Below are positions 1 to 5,676 of a stretch of 5,676 bases of DNA, piece by piece. Position 1 is the first letter of the stretch; every line of letters starts with the position of its first letter. The stretch spans positions 1 through 5,676 of the forward strand of contig JAZOLI010000070.1 in NCBI GenBank assembly GCA_045652965.1, given 5' to 3'. Below the pieces are notes generated by a model. It had not been told where the DNA came from. It did no database searches and saw nothing but the letters and a program-made list of their open reading frames with translations. This DNA is from Scatosoma sp045652965 (GTDB lineage: Bacteria > Bacillota > Clostridia > Christensenellales > Borkfalkiaceae). The position numbers and the translations under genes are program-made.

Positions 1-301
1 CCCACGTGTTTTCGAGCGCATTGCCGATGATCCAATAAAAATAAAGGGATAAAACGAACGTAATAAGATCGTACGATAGGGGCACGAACACGAACGTTAC
101 AAGCCGCCAGACTTCGCCTTGTAAAATCGCCGCTTTGTTGAAATATAACCACGCGGTAATGTTTACGCCCGTTCTGGAAAATACGAGCATATCCAAAAGC
201 CATACGATTGCCGTGCCAATCACGATAATCGTCATCAAATTCTTTAAGGCGTACCGCCCGAATTTTCTATCCAATTTATCTAAAAAGGAATTTCCGTACA
301 T
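1..301 (-). CDS. Rhomboid-like multi-pass membrane protein, 3' end beyond the left edge
   Basis: Only the first 100 codons are inside the window. The ATG at 301-299 is preceded by AAAGGAGAG about five bases upstream, which fixes the start. The N-terminus is basic (DKLDRKFGRYALKN), followed by a first membrane helix at about residues 22-41. Next comes an amphipathic stretch ending in GEVWRLVTFVF (62-72), then a second helix with LYFYWIIGNALENTW (86-100). The WR pair in the first loop and the 'LE.TW' ending of the second helix match the rhomboid-related proteins common in Clostridia. Rhomboids are intramembrane serine proteases with a GxSG serine in a later helix and a histidine further on. Both lie outside the window, so activity cannot be judged and this could be an inactive homologue. 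The gene lies 16 bases after the stop codon of the duplicated rlmD end. Confidence 0.72.
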   Translation of the reverse strand, partial: MYGNSFLDKLDRKFGRYALKNLMTIIVIGTAIVWLLDMLVFSRTGVNITAWLYFNKAAILQGEVWRLVTFVFVPLSYDLITFVLSLYFYWIIGNALENTW

Positions 302-321
302 TTTCTCTCCTTTATTTTTAA

Positions 322-376
322 GCCTTGCGCACAAGGCACGCGAGCGTTTCTATCGCGCGCGTTTGGGGGAACATAT
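322..376 (-). repeat. Outer copy of the rlmD 3' end (direct repeat, copy 1)
   Basis: These 55 bp match 532-586 with two mismatches (positions 342 and 351), exactly 210 bp away. Read on the minus strand in the rlmD frame, ATG at 374-372 is followed by codons identical in meaning to RlmD residues 458-475 and a TAA stop at 320-318. Both mismatches, and a third just outside the repeat at 321, are synonymous (Ile ATA/ATC, Leu CTC/CTT, Ala GCT/GCA). The stop differs (TAA here, TAG in the active gene). The frame is open upstream only to 476, has no likely start codon before the internal ATG, and shows no RlmD similarity beyond the repeat. I read this as the former 3' end of rlmD, or an imported one, and not as a gene. 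Confidence 0.9.
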
Positions 377-531
377 ATCCCCTTTCAGGGAATGTAAGTT
401 CGTCCTGCGCGGACGGCGTACCTGCGCGCTCATAAACCCTTTCGCCGTTTCGTTTACACGCAACCTTAAAAAAATTTTACCCCACCGCCACTCGTGCAAG
501 CACGGTGTCGAGCGGTCAAAATTTTTTCTAT
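377..531. other. Non-coding insert between the two rlmD 3' ends
   Basis: About 155 bp separate the two copies of the rlmD end and contain no supportable gene. The stretch is dense in inverted repeats. A long imperfect one lies at 469-527. Shorter ones are CGTCC-TGCGC-GGACG near 401-415 and a CCCT/AGGG hairpin near 380-390. Together with one copy of the flanking repeat this makes a 210 bp unit. It looks like a small inserted element or the scar of a larger one, but no recombinase or transposase coding remains. A multi-copy intergenic repeat of this genome is an alternative. Confidence 0.5.
469..527 (-). terminator. Long inverted repeat, likely terminator of rlmD
   Basis: Directly after the rlmD stop codon the minus strand reads AAAAAATTTT-G-ACCGC. 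About 23 bases later it reads GCGGT-GGGGT-AAAATTTTTT. The outer ten bases (527-518 with 478-469) and the inner five (516-512 with 488-484) pair, separated by a 1/5-base internal loop. The structure ends in a run of seven T (474-468). A smaller CGTG/CACG hairpin sits in the loop. The layout suits an intrinsic terminator and, given its A and T tracts on both sides, may work in both directions. It would separate rlmD transcription from the rhomboid gene. Confidence 0.55.
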
Positions 532-1955
532 GCCTTGCGCACAAGGCACGCAAGCGTTTCGATCGCGCGCGTTTGGGGGAACATATCATACGGTTGCAAA
601 CGCTCAATTTCATAATATCCCGAAAGCGTTTCGCCTCCGTCCAAACCTTCGTAGGCAGGGTTTTTCACAAGCTCGCCGTCTTTTTCGATAAGCCGACCCG
701 TCAAAATGCCCAAATCACGCGCAAGCGTGGCAGGATTGCAACTGATCAAGGTGAGTTTTTCAATTCCGCTTTCAAGCAACGCTTTCACCACGCTTCTTGC
801 GATCCCTGCTCTCGGCGGATCTAAAATCAAACGTATTTTTTCCCCTTTTTCTATTTTTAAAACTTCCGCAAGCCGTTCTTCTACAAAACCGCAGATATTC
901 GTCATGTTGTTCAAGCCGTTTTTTGCTTTGAGCGCGTTGGCGCAACGCACCGCTTCCGCTTCCAGCTCGATGCCGTAAACGCGTTTGGCTTTTTTCGCGA
1001 TCATCGCCGTGAGCAAGCCGCCACCCGAATAAGCGTCGATCACCACTTCGTCGCCATCGCCCGTCACCGTTTTGAGCGCGTCCTTATAAAGCTTTGCGCG
1101 CACGTTTTCATTCACTTGTAAAAAGGTGACAGGCCCTGCTTCAAAGCAAACGCCCTGCTCTTTGCCTTCCACGAACCCATCGCCGTGTAAAAGCCGAAAT
1201 TCTTTCCCGAAAACCACGTTCGTATCCGCAGGGTTGAAATTTAAATATAACGTAAACGCTTCAAATTTTTCTTTCAAAAGCGCGATCAAGCGCGCCACGT
1301 TCGGCAAATCACGCTTCGCCGAAACGAGCGTGAAAATAAATTTACCACCCACTTCTCGCGCCACGATATGCCGAAGCGAGCCCGTTTTTTGCATTTCGTC
1401 ATAGCCTTTCACCGCGCATTCGCTCGCATACCGCTTCACCGCAGCGATAAACGTTTCCGCCCAATCGGGATGGATTGCGCAAGCGGACACGGGCACGATA
1501 CGGTGCGATCTTTCGGCGTAAAAACCAAAAACGGTGTTGCCGTCCTTATCCACACCCACAGGCATTTGCAATTTGTTCCGATAAGCGTAAGGGAGATCGC
1601 TTTTTATCGCCGTGGGTACGTCCATACAAATGCCGCCAATTTTTCTAAGCGCGTCTTTCACGACCTTGCTTTTATGCGCAGTTTGCGCTACGTAATCCAC
1701 GTGTTGCAAAGCACAACCGCCGCATTTTAAAAACACGGGGCATTTGGGGCGCACACGCTCTTCGGCAGGGGTCAGCACTTCTTCAATCTTTCCATACCCT
1801 ACGCCCCCTTTCACTTTCAGGACTTTAAAGCGTACCTTTTCTTCGGGTAAACAAGCAGGCACGAAAAAAGTTACCCCCTCGTGCCTGATAATGCCTTCGC
1901 CGCCCGCACCAATGGCTTCGACGACGCCGCATATAATATCGTTTTTTTCAGCCAT
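528..1955 (-). CDS. rlmD: 23S rRNA (uracil-C5)-methyltransferase, RlmD/RlmCD (RumA) family
   Basis: This 475-residue protein is full length for the family. It methylates C5 of a uridine in 23S rRNA using S-adenosylmethionine. Domains in order: a TRAM RNA-binding domain (about 3-62), iron-sulfur cysteines C72-x5-C78-x2-C81 with C159 as the likely fourth 4Fe-4S ligand, a central RNA-binding region, and a C-terminal Rossmann methyltransferase. The latter shows FLQVN (278-282), DAYSGGG motif I (307-313), the LDPPRAG loop (378-384), the nucleophile cysteine in ISCNPATLARDL (C406) and the general-base glutamate in PQTRAIET (E466). The ATG is preceded by AAAGGAAAGG. Which uridine is modified (747, 1939 or both, as in Bacillus RlmCD) cannot be told. 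It starts 22 bases after the upstream membrane-protein gene. Its last 55 bp are duplicated downstream. Confidence 0.95.
   Translation of the reverse strand: MAEKNDIICGVVEAIGAGGEGIIRHEGVTFFVPACLPEEKVRFKVLKVKGGVGYGKIEEVLTPAEERVRPKCPVFLKCGGCALQHVDYVAQTAHKSKVVKDALRKIGGICMDVPTAIKSDLPYAYRNKLQMPVGVDKDGNTVFGFYAERSHRIVPVSACAIHPDWAETFIAAVKRYASECAVKGYDEMQKTGSLRHIVAREVGGKFIFTLVSAKRDLPNVARLIALLKEKFEAFTLYLNFNPADTNVVFGKEFRLLHGDGFVEGKEQGVCFEAGPVTFLQVNENVRAKLYKDALKTVTGDGDEVVIDAYSGGGLLTAMIAKKAKRVYGIELEAEAVRCANALKAKNGLNNMTNICGFVEERLAEVLKIEKGEKIRLILDPPRAGIARSVVKALLESGIEKLTLISCNPATLARDLGILTGRLIEKDGELVKNPAYEGLDGGETLSGYYEIERLQPYDMFPQTRAIETLACLVRKA
532..586 (-). repeat. 3' end of rlmD (direct repeat, copy 2)
   Basis: This is the copy inside the intact rlmD, covering codons 458-475, which include the catalytic glutamate. 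It matches 322-376 at 53 of 55 positions. Similarity stops sharply at 587, within the codon for D457. It contains a small hairpin, GCCTTG-TGCG-CAAGGC, that overlaps the last codons. The hairpin has no T run after it and is unlikely to be a terminator by itself. Confidence 0.9.
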
Positions 1956-1977
1956 ATTCCTTTCCTTTAAAAAACGT

Positions 1978-2502
1978 TTATTTCTTTTTCAAATTGTACA
2001 CAAACCTGTTCACGTTCGCCCGCCATACATACGTTAAGTAATCATACAACACAAAAAACGCCGAACCTGCTATAAGGATAATGGGGAGAATGTACGCATC
2101 GACAAGAGGTATGCTCGTCGTCATTGCAAACACAAACCGCCAAATGAGATACATGGTCACATCAAACCACAACGCCTTGATCGCGCACGCCACCCATCGA
2201 TTAATTTTGATTTTCAGTTGCAATTCATTGACAAGGGGATGCAACCCGAAAAACATCACGAAAGGGATTAAATCCCAAAACCTGGAAGCGTTGAAAATAA
2301 ACGCCAAGATGCAGGTGGCAACGTAAGCGAGAAAGTAGCCACGAAAACTTTGCTTTGCAAGCGGCAACATAAGCACGATGGACGAAAGCAAATAGCCCGT
2401 AAAGAGCCACACGCCCGAATATACCCCCATCGTTAAAAGCACCGTTGCAATCGCGCAAGCAAGCGCGGAAAGCGCAATTTCATAAGAAGTGATCTTCTTC
2501 AT
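1978..2502 (-). CDS. Small multi-pass membrane protein, function unknown
   Basis: The 174-residue product is strongly hydrophobic, with about six likely membrane helices (roughly 7-25, 30-48, 55-71, 75-92, 103-125 and 133-156). It has a short basic N-terminus (MKKITSYEIA) and a basic C-terminal tail ending LKKK. The size, helix number and opening resemble substrate-binding (S) components of ECF-type vitamin transporters, but I see no diagnostic motif and no energising ATPase or T component nearby. Recognisable points are FFGLHPLVNELQLKIKINRW (84-103) and a Trp- and Asp-rich stretch, KALWFDVTMYLIW (109-121). The ribosome binding site is weak (GGTGA about nine bases before the ATG). It lies between the J-like gene and rlmD, 22 bases before the latter, and is probably cotranscribed. 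I treat it as a conserved clostridial membrane protein with no assigned role. Confidence 0.8.
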   Translation of the reverse strand: MKKITSYEIALSALACAIATVLLTMGVYSGVWLFTGYLLSSIVLMLPLAKQSFRGYFLAYVATCILAFIFNASRFWDLIPFVMFFGLHPLVNELQLKIKINRWVACAIKALWFDVTMYLIWRFVFAMTTSIPLVDAYILPIILIAGSAFFVLYDYLTYVWRANVNRFVYNLKKK

Positions 2503-2537
2503 TCCATTTCACCGTCCGTTTACGGATTTATATCGTT

Positions 2538-2555
2538 AAAAGCCGCAGGGCTTTT
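2538..2555 (-). terminator. Short hairpin at the stop of the J-like gene, weak terminator or processing site
   Basis: On the minus strand AAAAGCC-CTGC-GGCTTTT forms a seven-base-pair stem with a four-base loop, beginning at the stop codon of the J-like gene. The T tract is only the four bases of the descending arm, followed by AACG, so termination is probably partial. It may lower expression of the membrane protein and rlmD relative to the first two genes of the run. The arms are symmetric, so it would look the same from the other strand. Confidence 0.4.
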
Positions 2556-3175
2556 TATCTACAACCACAGCAAAGGCTAAACAAACAATCTATGCAAAGA
2601 TAGGTATAACAACAAGAAATACACTCCGAGCAAGCGTTTCCACCCATTTGCTCGCCGCCGTTCATAGGCTCGCCATTTGGATTAGAATAAGGGTTTTGCG
2701 TTTGGCTTGCCGCCTGTCTTTCATATTCGTTTTTCGCATTCATCTTTCCGTATGCGCTGCGATATTTCGCGTTGTCGGGATCCATTTGAATGGCAATTTC
2801 CAGCTGTTTTTTGCTATCGTTCGTCCAATTTTTCTTGTAGAACACCACCGCTTGTAAATAATGCCATTCCGCAGAGCGTTCGTTGCAATCGTCAAGCATT
2901 GCTTGCGCACGAGCAACGTTATCTTCCTTTAAAAGACGGGTGATTTCTTCCAGCACGTTCTCTCCGCCAACGTTTTCGCTTTGTTCCTTTCTCGAAGCCA
3001 CGATCTCGCGATACGCCGTTTCCACTTTGGTCAGCATTTTCGCCGCTTCGTTGCCAGCTTCGCCGTCCAACCAACGATCTTCGCGATATTTCGCTCTAAG
3101 CTCTTCGTAGCGCGCGGCAATTTCTTCGTCCGTCGCCGTTTCACTCACTCCAAGCAATTCATAATATTCGTTCAT
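2555..3175 (-). CDS. J-domain-like protein with helical-repeat region and nine-cysteine tail
   Basis: This 206-residue protein begins with a J-domain-like fold (residues 3-62): YYELLGVSETATDEEIAARY, then a helix (AAKMLTKVETAYREI). The HPD tripeptide that DnaJ proteins use to stimulate DnaK is absent. After RAKY the sequence reads RED (31-33), so it is unlikely to be a classical cochaperone. Residues 74-146 form paired helices resembling a tetratricopeptide-type repeat (AEWHYLQAVVFYKKNW, LEIAIQMDPDNAKYRSAYGK). A low-complexity Gln/Asn/Pro/Gly linker (152-180) follows. The last 25 residues hold nine cysteines (182, 185, 188, 189, 194, 197, 202, 203, 205) and could bind metal, form disulfides or be lipidated. 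The ATG follows AGGTGGAGAG at good spacing. It starts 14 bases after the DUF5685 gene, so the two are almost certainly cotranscribed. Confidence 0.88.
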   Translation of the reverse strand: MNEYYELLGVSETATDEEIAARYEELRAKYREDRWLDGEAGNEAAKMLTKVETAYREIVASRKEQSENVGGENVLEEITRLLKEDNVARAQAMLDDCNERSAEWHYLQAVVFYKKNWTNDSKKQLEIAIQMDPDNAKYRSAYGKMNAKNEYERQAASQTQNPYSNPNGEPMNGGEQMGGNACSECISCCYTYLCIDCLFSLCCGCR

Positions 3176-3189
3176 AATCTCTCCACCTT

Positions 3190-4068
3190 TTATAAGTTAG
3201 TATTCTTCTCTTTTTGTTTTTTACACCGCTTGCATTCCATAATCTCTTTCGTCGTTTTCGGCAAGCCGCGAAGCAAGATGTTGTCGGATAAATCGCGGTT
3301 AAACGGGAACGCAATGTGCGACAAATTCTCACGGATATCAAAGAAAATGGAATGAAACACAAACTGCACTTCTTCGCCGCGCTTTCCCTTTAAAAGCTCT
3401 TGCTTGTTTTCTGCGTTATAGGCAAAATAGAAAGGGTTATACGCACCTTTTTTTCTATCCTTGTCGTAATCGTCCAGCGCGTCGATCAAATAAATCCACT
3501 TGCCAACCGCGTAAAAAAGATTGCGTGTATACGCAGTTGCCTTATCTTCTAAGGCAAGATCGGAAAACTGAGCAAGTATGTTTGCCGTGGCGTCCGCCGC
3601 CCTATCAACGCTTTCCGTTTTATTTTTTTCTATCTTCGCTTGCTCGATAAGGTTTTCGCGCACGATTTTCTCAATTTCAGGATATGCTCGCTTCGCTCGT
3701 TTAAACCCTTTTTTAAGCAAAAGGCTTTTCAATCTTCCACCGTCGCCGTCGTCTATATCGTCGGCGAATTTATAATACGCCAAAAGAACGTTTAGCGCGC
3801 CGAGTTTTTTCGTCAGCTCGTCCACTTCCGCCATTTTCCGCGAGCGGATACAATGGGTTAAACAATGCTGCTTTTCAATTTTCACGTCTTCGCCCTTTAT
3901 GTTGTGCAAAACGACGGATAAAAAGGTGATATCGTAAGAAAGAGCCATGCGCGCGGCGTTTCCGCACACCTGCCCGATCCCTTTACATACCCCGCAATAC
4001 ATCGCGCGATATAGCGTGTCGTCTTTTATATATAAATACGGCGTATCCGCGCGAACGTATCCGAACAT
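3190..4068 (-). CDS. DUF5685 family protein
   Basis: The N-terminus MFGYVRADTPYLYIKDD followed by YRAMYCGVCKGIG is the hallmark of DUF5685, a family without an established function. I chose the ATG at 4068-4066, giving 292 residues, because AAGGGG lies about five bases upstream and family members start at MFGY. A GTG six bases earlier would sit too close to that site. Visible features are a cysteine cluster (C25, C28, C35, C69, C73), two aspartate-rich segments (FADDIDDGDG, 101-110; DALDDYDKDRKKGAYNPF, 196-213) and a terminal C279-x2-C282 in a Lys-rich tail. The body is predicted mostly helical and has no signal peptide or clear membrane helix. The paired Asp motifs recall class I isoprenoid-synthase folds, which is only a suggestion. 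It is the first gene of the run driven by the promoter at 4087-4115. Confidence 0.88.
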   Translation of the reverse strand: MFGYVRADTPYLYIKDDTLYRAMYCGVCKGIGQVCGNAARMALSYDITFLSVVLHNIKGEDVKIEKQHCLTHCIRSRKMAEVDELTKKLGALNVLLAYYKFADDIDDGDGGRLKSLLLKKGFKRAKRAYPEIEKIVRENLIEQAKIEKNKTESVDRAADATANILAQFSDLALEDKATAYTRNLFYAVGKWIYLIDALDDYDKDRKKGAYNPFYFAYNAENKQELLKGKRGEEVQFVFHSIFFDIRENLSHIAFPFNRDLSDNILLRGLPKTTKEIMECKRCKKQKEKNTNL

Positions 4069-4086
4069 AACCACCCCTTGAAGCTT

Positions 4087-4115
4087 ATTATAGCATAGCC
4101 CAAAACAAAACGCAA
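4087..4115 (-). promoter_or_regulatory. Sigma-A-type promoter with extended -10 for the DUF5685 run
   Basis: The minus strand has a perfect TATAAT at 4092-4087 preceded by TGC, which makes an extended -10. A TTGCGT hexamer (4115-4110) lies 17 bases upstream and matches the -35 consensus only in TTG. Transcription would begin near 4080, leaving a leader of only about 12 bases that holds little more than the ribosome binding site. There is no room for a riboswitch or attenuator. Confidence 0.75.
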
Positions 4116-4137
4116 CCGCAAAACAAGCGTTTCGCGG
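4116..4137 (-). terminator. Likely intrinsic terminator of thrC
   Basis: On the minus strand CCGCGAAAC-GCTT-GTTTTGCGG folds into a nine-base-pair stem with one G-U pair and a four-base loop. It is followed by a T-rich, interrupted tail (TTGCGTTTTGTTTT). It starts about 47 bases past the thrC stop codon. The tail coincides with the -35 region of the next promoter. The tail is less uniform than in a strong terminator, so some readthrough is plausible. Confidence 0.55.
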
Positions 4138-4183
4138 AATTTGCGTAATCTTTCACACGGTTTACAAAAACCGCTTTATGTTT

Positions 4184-5676
4184 TTATTTTTCATCAGGCA
4201 CGGGCACGATCTCGCCAGAGACGAAGCGCAAAATCACGTCCGACATTTTTCCAAGATCGTTATCCACAACCGATTTAAAGCGCAAGGGACGATAGCGCAA
4301 ATCAAGCAAGCATTTAGGCGGTTTCATAGCCGTGAGCAAATTCAAACGCTTAATGCCCTTGAAGCTATCCTTTACGTCGTTGCCCGAAAGCGCATATAAA
4401 ACGTCTTGGGGGAACTTATAAGGATTTGCCGTGGCGAGCACTACGATAGGCGTTTCATCCTTTACAAGCTCGTCCGCTTCCAACACTTGTTGCTTATATT
4501 TCTCATATACGGCAAGCGCAACACCCGTATGAGTATCCATTGCGTAGCCATATTCTTCAAAGATTTCGTACATCGTATCAACGGTGTCGTCTTCTTTGGA
4601 GAAACCGCCGAAGAACTCTTTGTCTAAAATCGCCTTTTCCGCTTCGGTGATAGAATATTCCTTGTTTTCGACAAGATATTTCATTCTATCCGCCGTCAAC
4701 TTCGCGTTCCTGCCGCTAATTTCAAAGAGCAAGCGTTCAAGGTTGGACGACACGAGAATGTCCATAGAAGGGGACATGGTGCGGAAGAAATTACGCTTCA
4801 AATCGTAAACGCCCTTTGCGAAGAAATCGGCGAGCACTTTGTTGCGATTGGAAGCACAAACGAGTCTGCGCACGGGCAAGCCCATTTGCTTTGCATACCA
4901 GCCTGCCAAAATGTTGCCAAAGTTGCCCGTAGGCACAACGAAATCAAGGCCGTCGCCCATTTCAATTTGCCCAGACGTGAGCAGATCGAGATATGCAGAG
5001 AAATAATAAGCAATTTGCGGCGCAAGACGACCAAAGTTGATGGAATTTGCGCTCGATAAGCGCACGCCTTGTTTTAAAAGCTTTTCGTTAAATTCTTCGG
5101 AAGCGAACAAATTTTTCACGGCGCGTTGACAATCGTCGAAATTGCCACGCACGGCGGAAACGTGCACGTTGTTTCCATCTTGAATGCTCATTTGCAAACG
5201 TTGCATTTTCGCAACGCCTTCATCGGGATAGAACACCGCCACTTTCGTTCCTTTCACGTCGCGGAAGCCTTCGAGCGCGGCTTTACCCGTATCCCCACTC
5301 GTTGCGGCGAGAATTAAAATATCTTCTTTTATCCCCGTAACTTCCGAGCTCTTTTTCAAAAGGTAGGGAAGCACGGTGAGCGCCATATCCTTAAACGCGC
5401 ACGTAGGACCGTGGAAAAGCTCTAAAATGAAAAGCTTTCCGTCGATTTTTACGAGCGGCGCAGGGTCGTCGCTTTGGAAGGTGGAATAGGCTTTTTCGCA
5501 AGCTTCTTTCAAGAAGTCCGCGCCCAAATCGTCGGCAAGATATTTTCCCAAAATAAACGCCGCGCGTTCGGGATAACTCATCTCTTGCATCGCTTCCAAT
5601 TCTTCGCGAGAAACTTTAGGGAATTTTTCAGGCACGAACAAACCGCCGTTTTTGGCAAGTCCTTGCACAATCGCCT
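4184..5676 (-). CDS. thrC: Threonine synthase, start beyond the right edge
   Basis: Converts O-phospho-L-homoserine and water to L-threonine and phosphate with pyridoxal phosphate, the last step of threonine synthesis in the cytosol. The reading frame is open to the window edge, where AIVQGLAKNGGLFVPE corresponds to the conserved region about 20 residues into typical ThrC. The start is therefore outside, and the GTG at 5668 is internal. Counting from that GTG codon as residue 1, the PLP-binding lysine is K93 in GPTCAFKDMALTVLP. ATSGDTGKAA lies at 122-131, the glycine-rich phosphate loop PTGNFGNI at 246-253, and MDTHTGVA at 377-384. The C-terminus carries KPPKCLLDLRYRP (449-461). The length and C-terminal extension place it in the longer E. 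coli/yeast-type class. No other threonine-pathway gene is visible in the window. Confidence 0.96.
   Translation of the reverse strand, partial: AIVQGLAKNGGLFVPEKFPKVSREELEAMQEMSYPERAAFILGKYLADDLGADFLKEACEKAYSTFQSDDPAPLVKIDGKLFILELFHGPTCAFKDMALTVLPYLLKKSSEVTGIKEDILILAATSGDTGKAALEGFRDVKGTKVAVFYPDEGVAKMQRLQMSIQDGNNVHVSAVRGNFDDCQRAVKNLFASEEFNEKLLKQGVRLSSANSINFGRLAPQIAYYFSAYLDLLTSGQIEMGDGLDFVVPTGNFGNILAGWYAKQMGLPVRRLVCASNRNKVLADFFAKGVYDLKRNFFRTMSPSMDILVSSNLERLLFEISGRNAKLTADRMKYLVENKEYSITEAEKAILDKEFFGGFSKEDDTVDTMYEIFEEYGYAMDTHTGVALAVYEKYKQQVLEADELVKDETPIVVLATANPYKFPQDVLYALSGNDVKDSFKGIKRLNLLTAMKPPKCLLDLRYRPLRFKSVVDNDLGKMSDVILRFVSGEIVPVPDEK

Noticed and set aside
350..613. Minus-strand open frame of 87 codons spanning both repeat copies
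   Set aside because: It overlaps the end of rlmD in another frame. The repeated CSPKRAR-type words in it are the out-of-frame reading of the 55 bp repeat. No family likeness is seen.
135..824. Plus-strand open frame of 229 codons
   Set aside because: It runs antisense across the rhomboid gene, the repeats and the end of rlmD. Its composition is that of an antisense shadow, and nothing in it resembles a known protein.
2515..2532. Palindrome TCCGT-AA-ACGGA and a TATAAA word upstream of the membrane-protein gene, considered as an operator and promoter
   Set aside because: There is no -35-like hexamer at a workable distance, and the palindrome is only five base pairs with a two-base loop. Chance is likely.
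4069..4074. GTG start for the DUF5685 gene, six bases before the chosen ATG
   Set aside because: The AAGGGG site would be only about one base from the GTG, and the family begins at MFGY.
532..4137. The word AAGCGTTTC recurring near 552, 626, 2632 and 4124
   Set aside because: Copies are few and partly inside coding regions, with no shared context or spacing. This fits chance and local codon bias better than a repeat family.
4158..4187. Hairpin CGGTTT-ACAA-AAACCG followed by a T-rich run, looking like a plus-strand terminator
   Set aside because: The T run is the antisense of the last thrC codons and stop, and no plus-strand gene precedes it. On the minus strand the hairpin has no T tail.
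5666..5668. GTG as the start of thrC
   Set aside because: The frame continues upstream to the edge with Ala-Ile, which fits the conserved AI.QGLA region, so the codon is an internal valine.

Overview
The window is about 46% GC by eye and carries a bacterial chromosomal segment in which every supportable gene lies on the minus strand. The gene set points to an uncultured or little-studied member of the Clostridia (Firmicutes), at low to moderate confidence: a clostridial-style rhomboid-like membrane protein, an RlmCD/RumA-type methyltransferase, a DUF5685 protein beside a J-like cysteine-tailed protein, and AGGAG-type ribosome binding sites. No rRNA, tRNA, CRISPR array, transposase or integrase gene is visible.

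In the direction of transcription (right to left), the window opens with threonine synthase (thrC, 4184-5676), whose first few codons lie beyond the right edge. A hairpin with a U-rich tail (4116-4137) probably ends thrC. It abuts an extended -10 promoter (4087-4115) that starts the next unit. That unit is a four-gene run with short gaps: a DUF5685 protein (3190-4068), a J-domain-like protein with a nine-cysteine tail (2555-3175), a small multi-pass membrane protein of unknown function (1978-2502), and a 23S rRNA uracil-5 methyltransferase (rlmD, 528-1955). A rhomboid-like membrane protein (1-301) follows and runs off the left edge.

The least ordinary stretch is 302-531, between rlmD and the rhomboid gene. 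The last 55 bp of rlmD coding sequence are present twice, exactly 210 bp apart (322-376 and 532-586). The outer copy still encodes the same 18 C-terminal residues and its own stop codon. Every base difference between the copies within those 18 codons is synonymous. The outer copy keeps tight operon-like spacing to the rhomboid gene. Between the copies are about 155 bp of non-coding sequence with a long inverted repeat that resembles a terminator. This is the pattern expected if a small element, or the remnant of a larger one, inserted at the 3' end of rlmD and restored the gene end. The rumA/rum 3' end is a known integration site for conjugative elements in streptococci, but nothing here encodes a recombinase, so this remains an inference.

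Functionally, thrC and rlmD are housekeeping genes. The middle genes are conserved but uncharacterised. The DUF5685 protein and the J-like protein share a promoter and are both rich in cysteine, and they are the best candidates here for an undescribed pair acting together.
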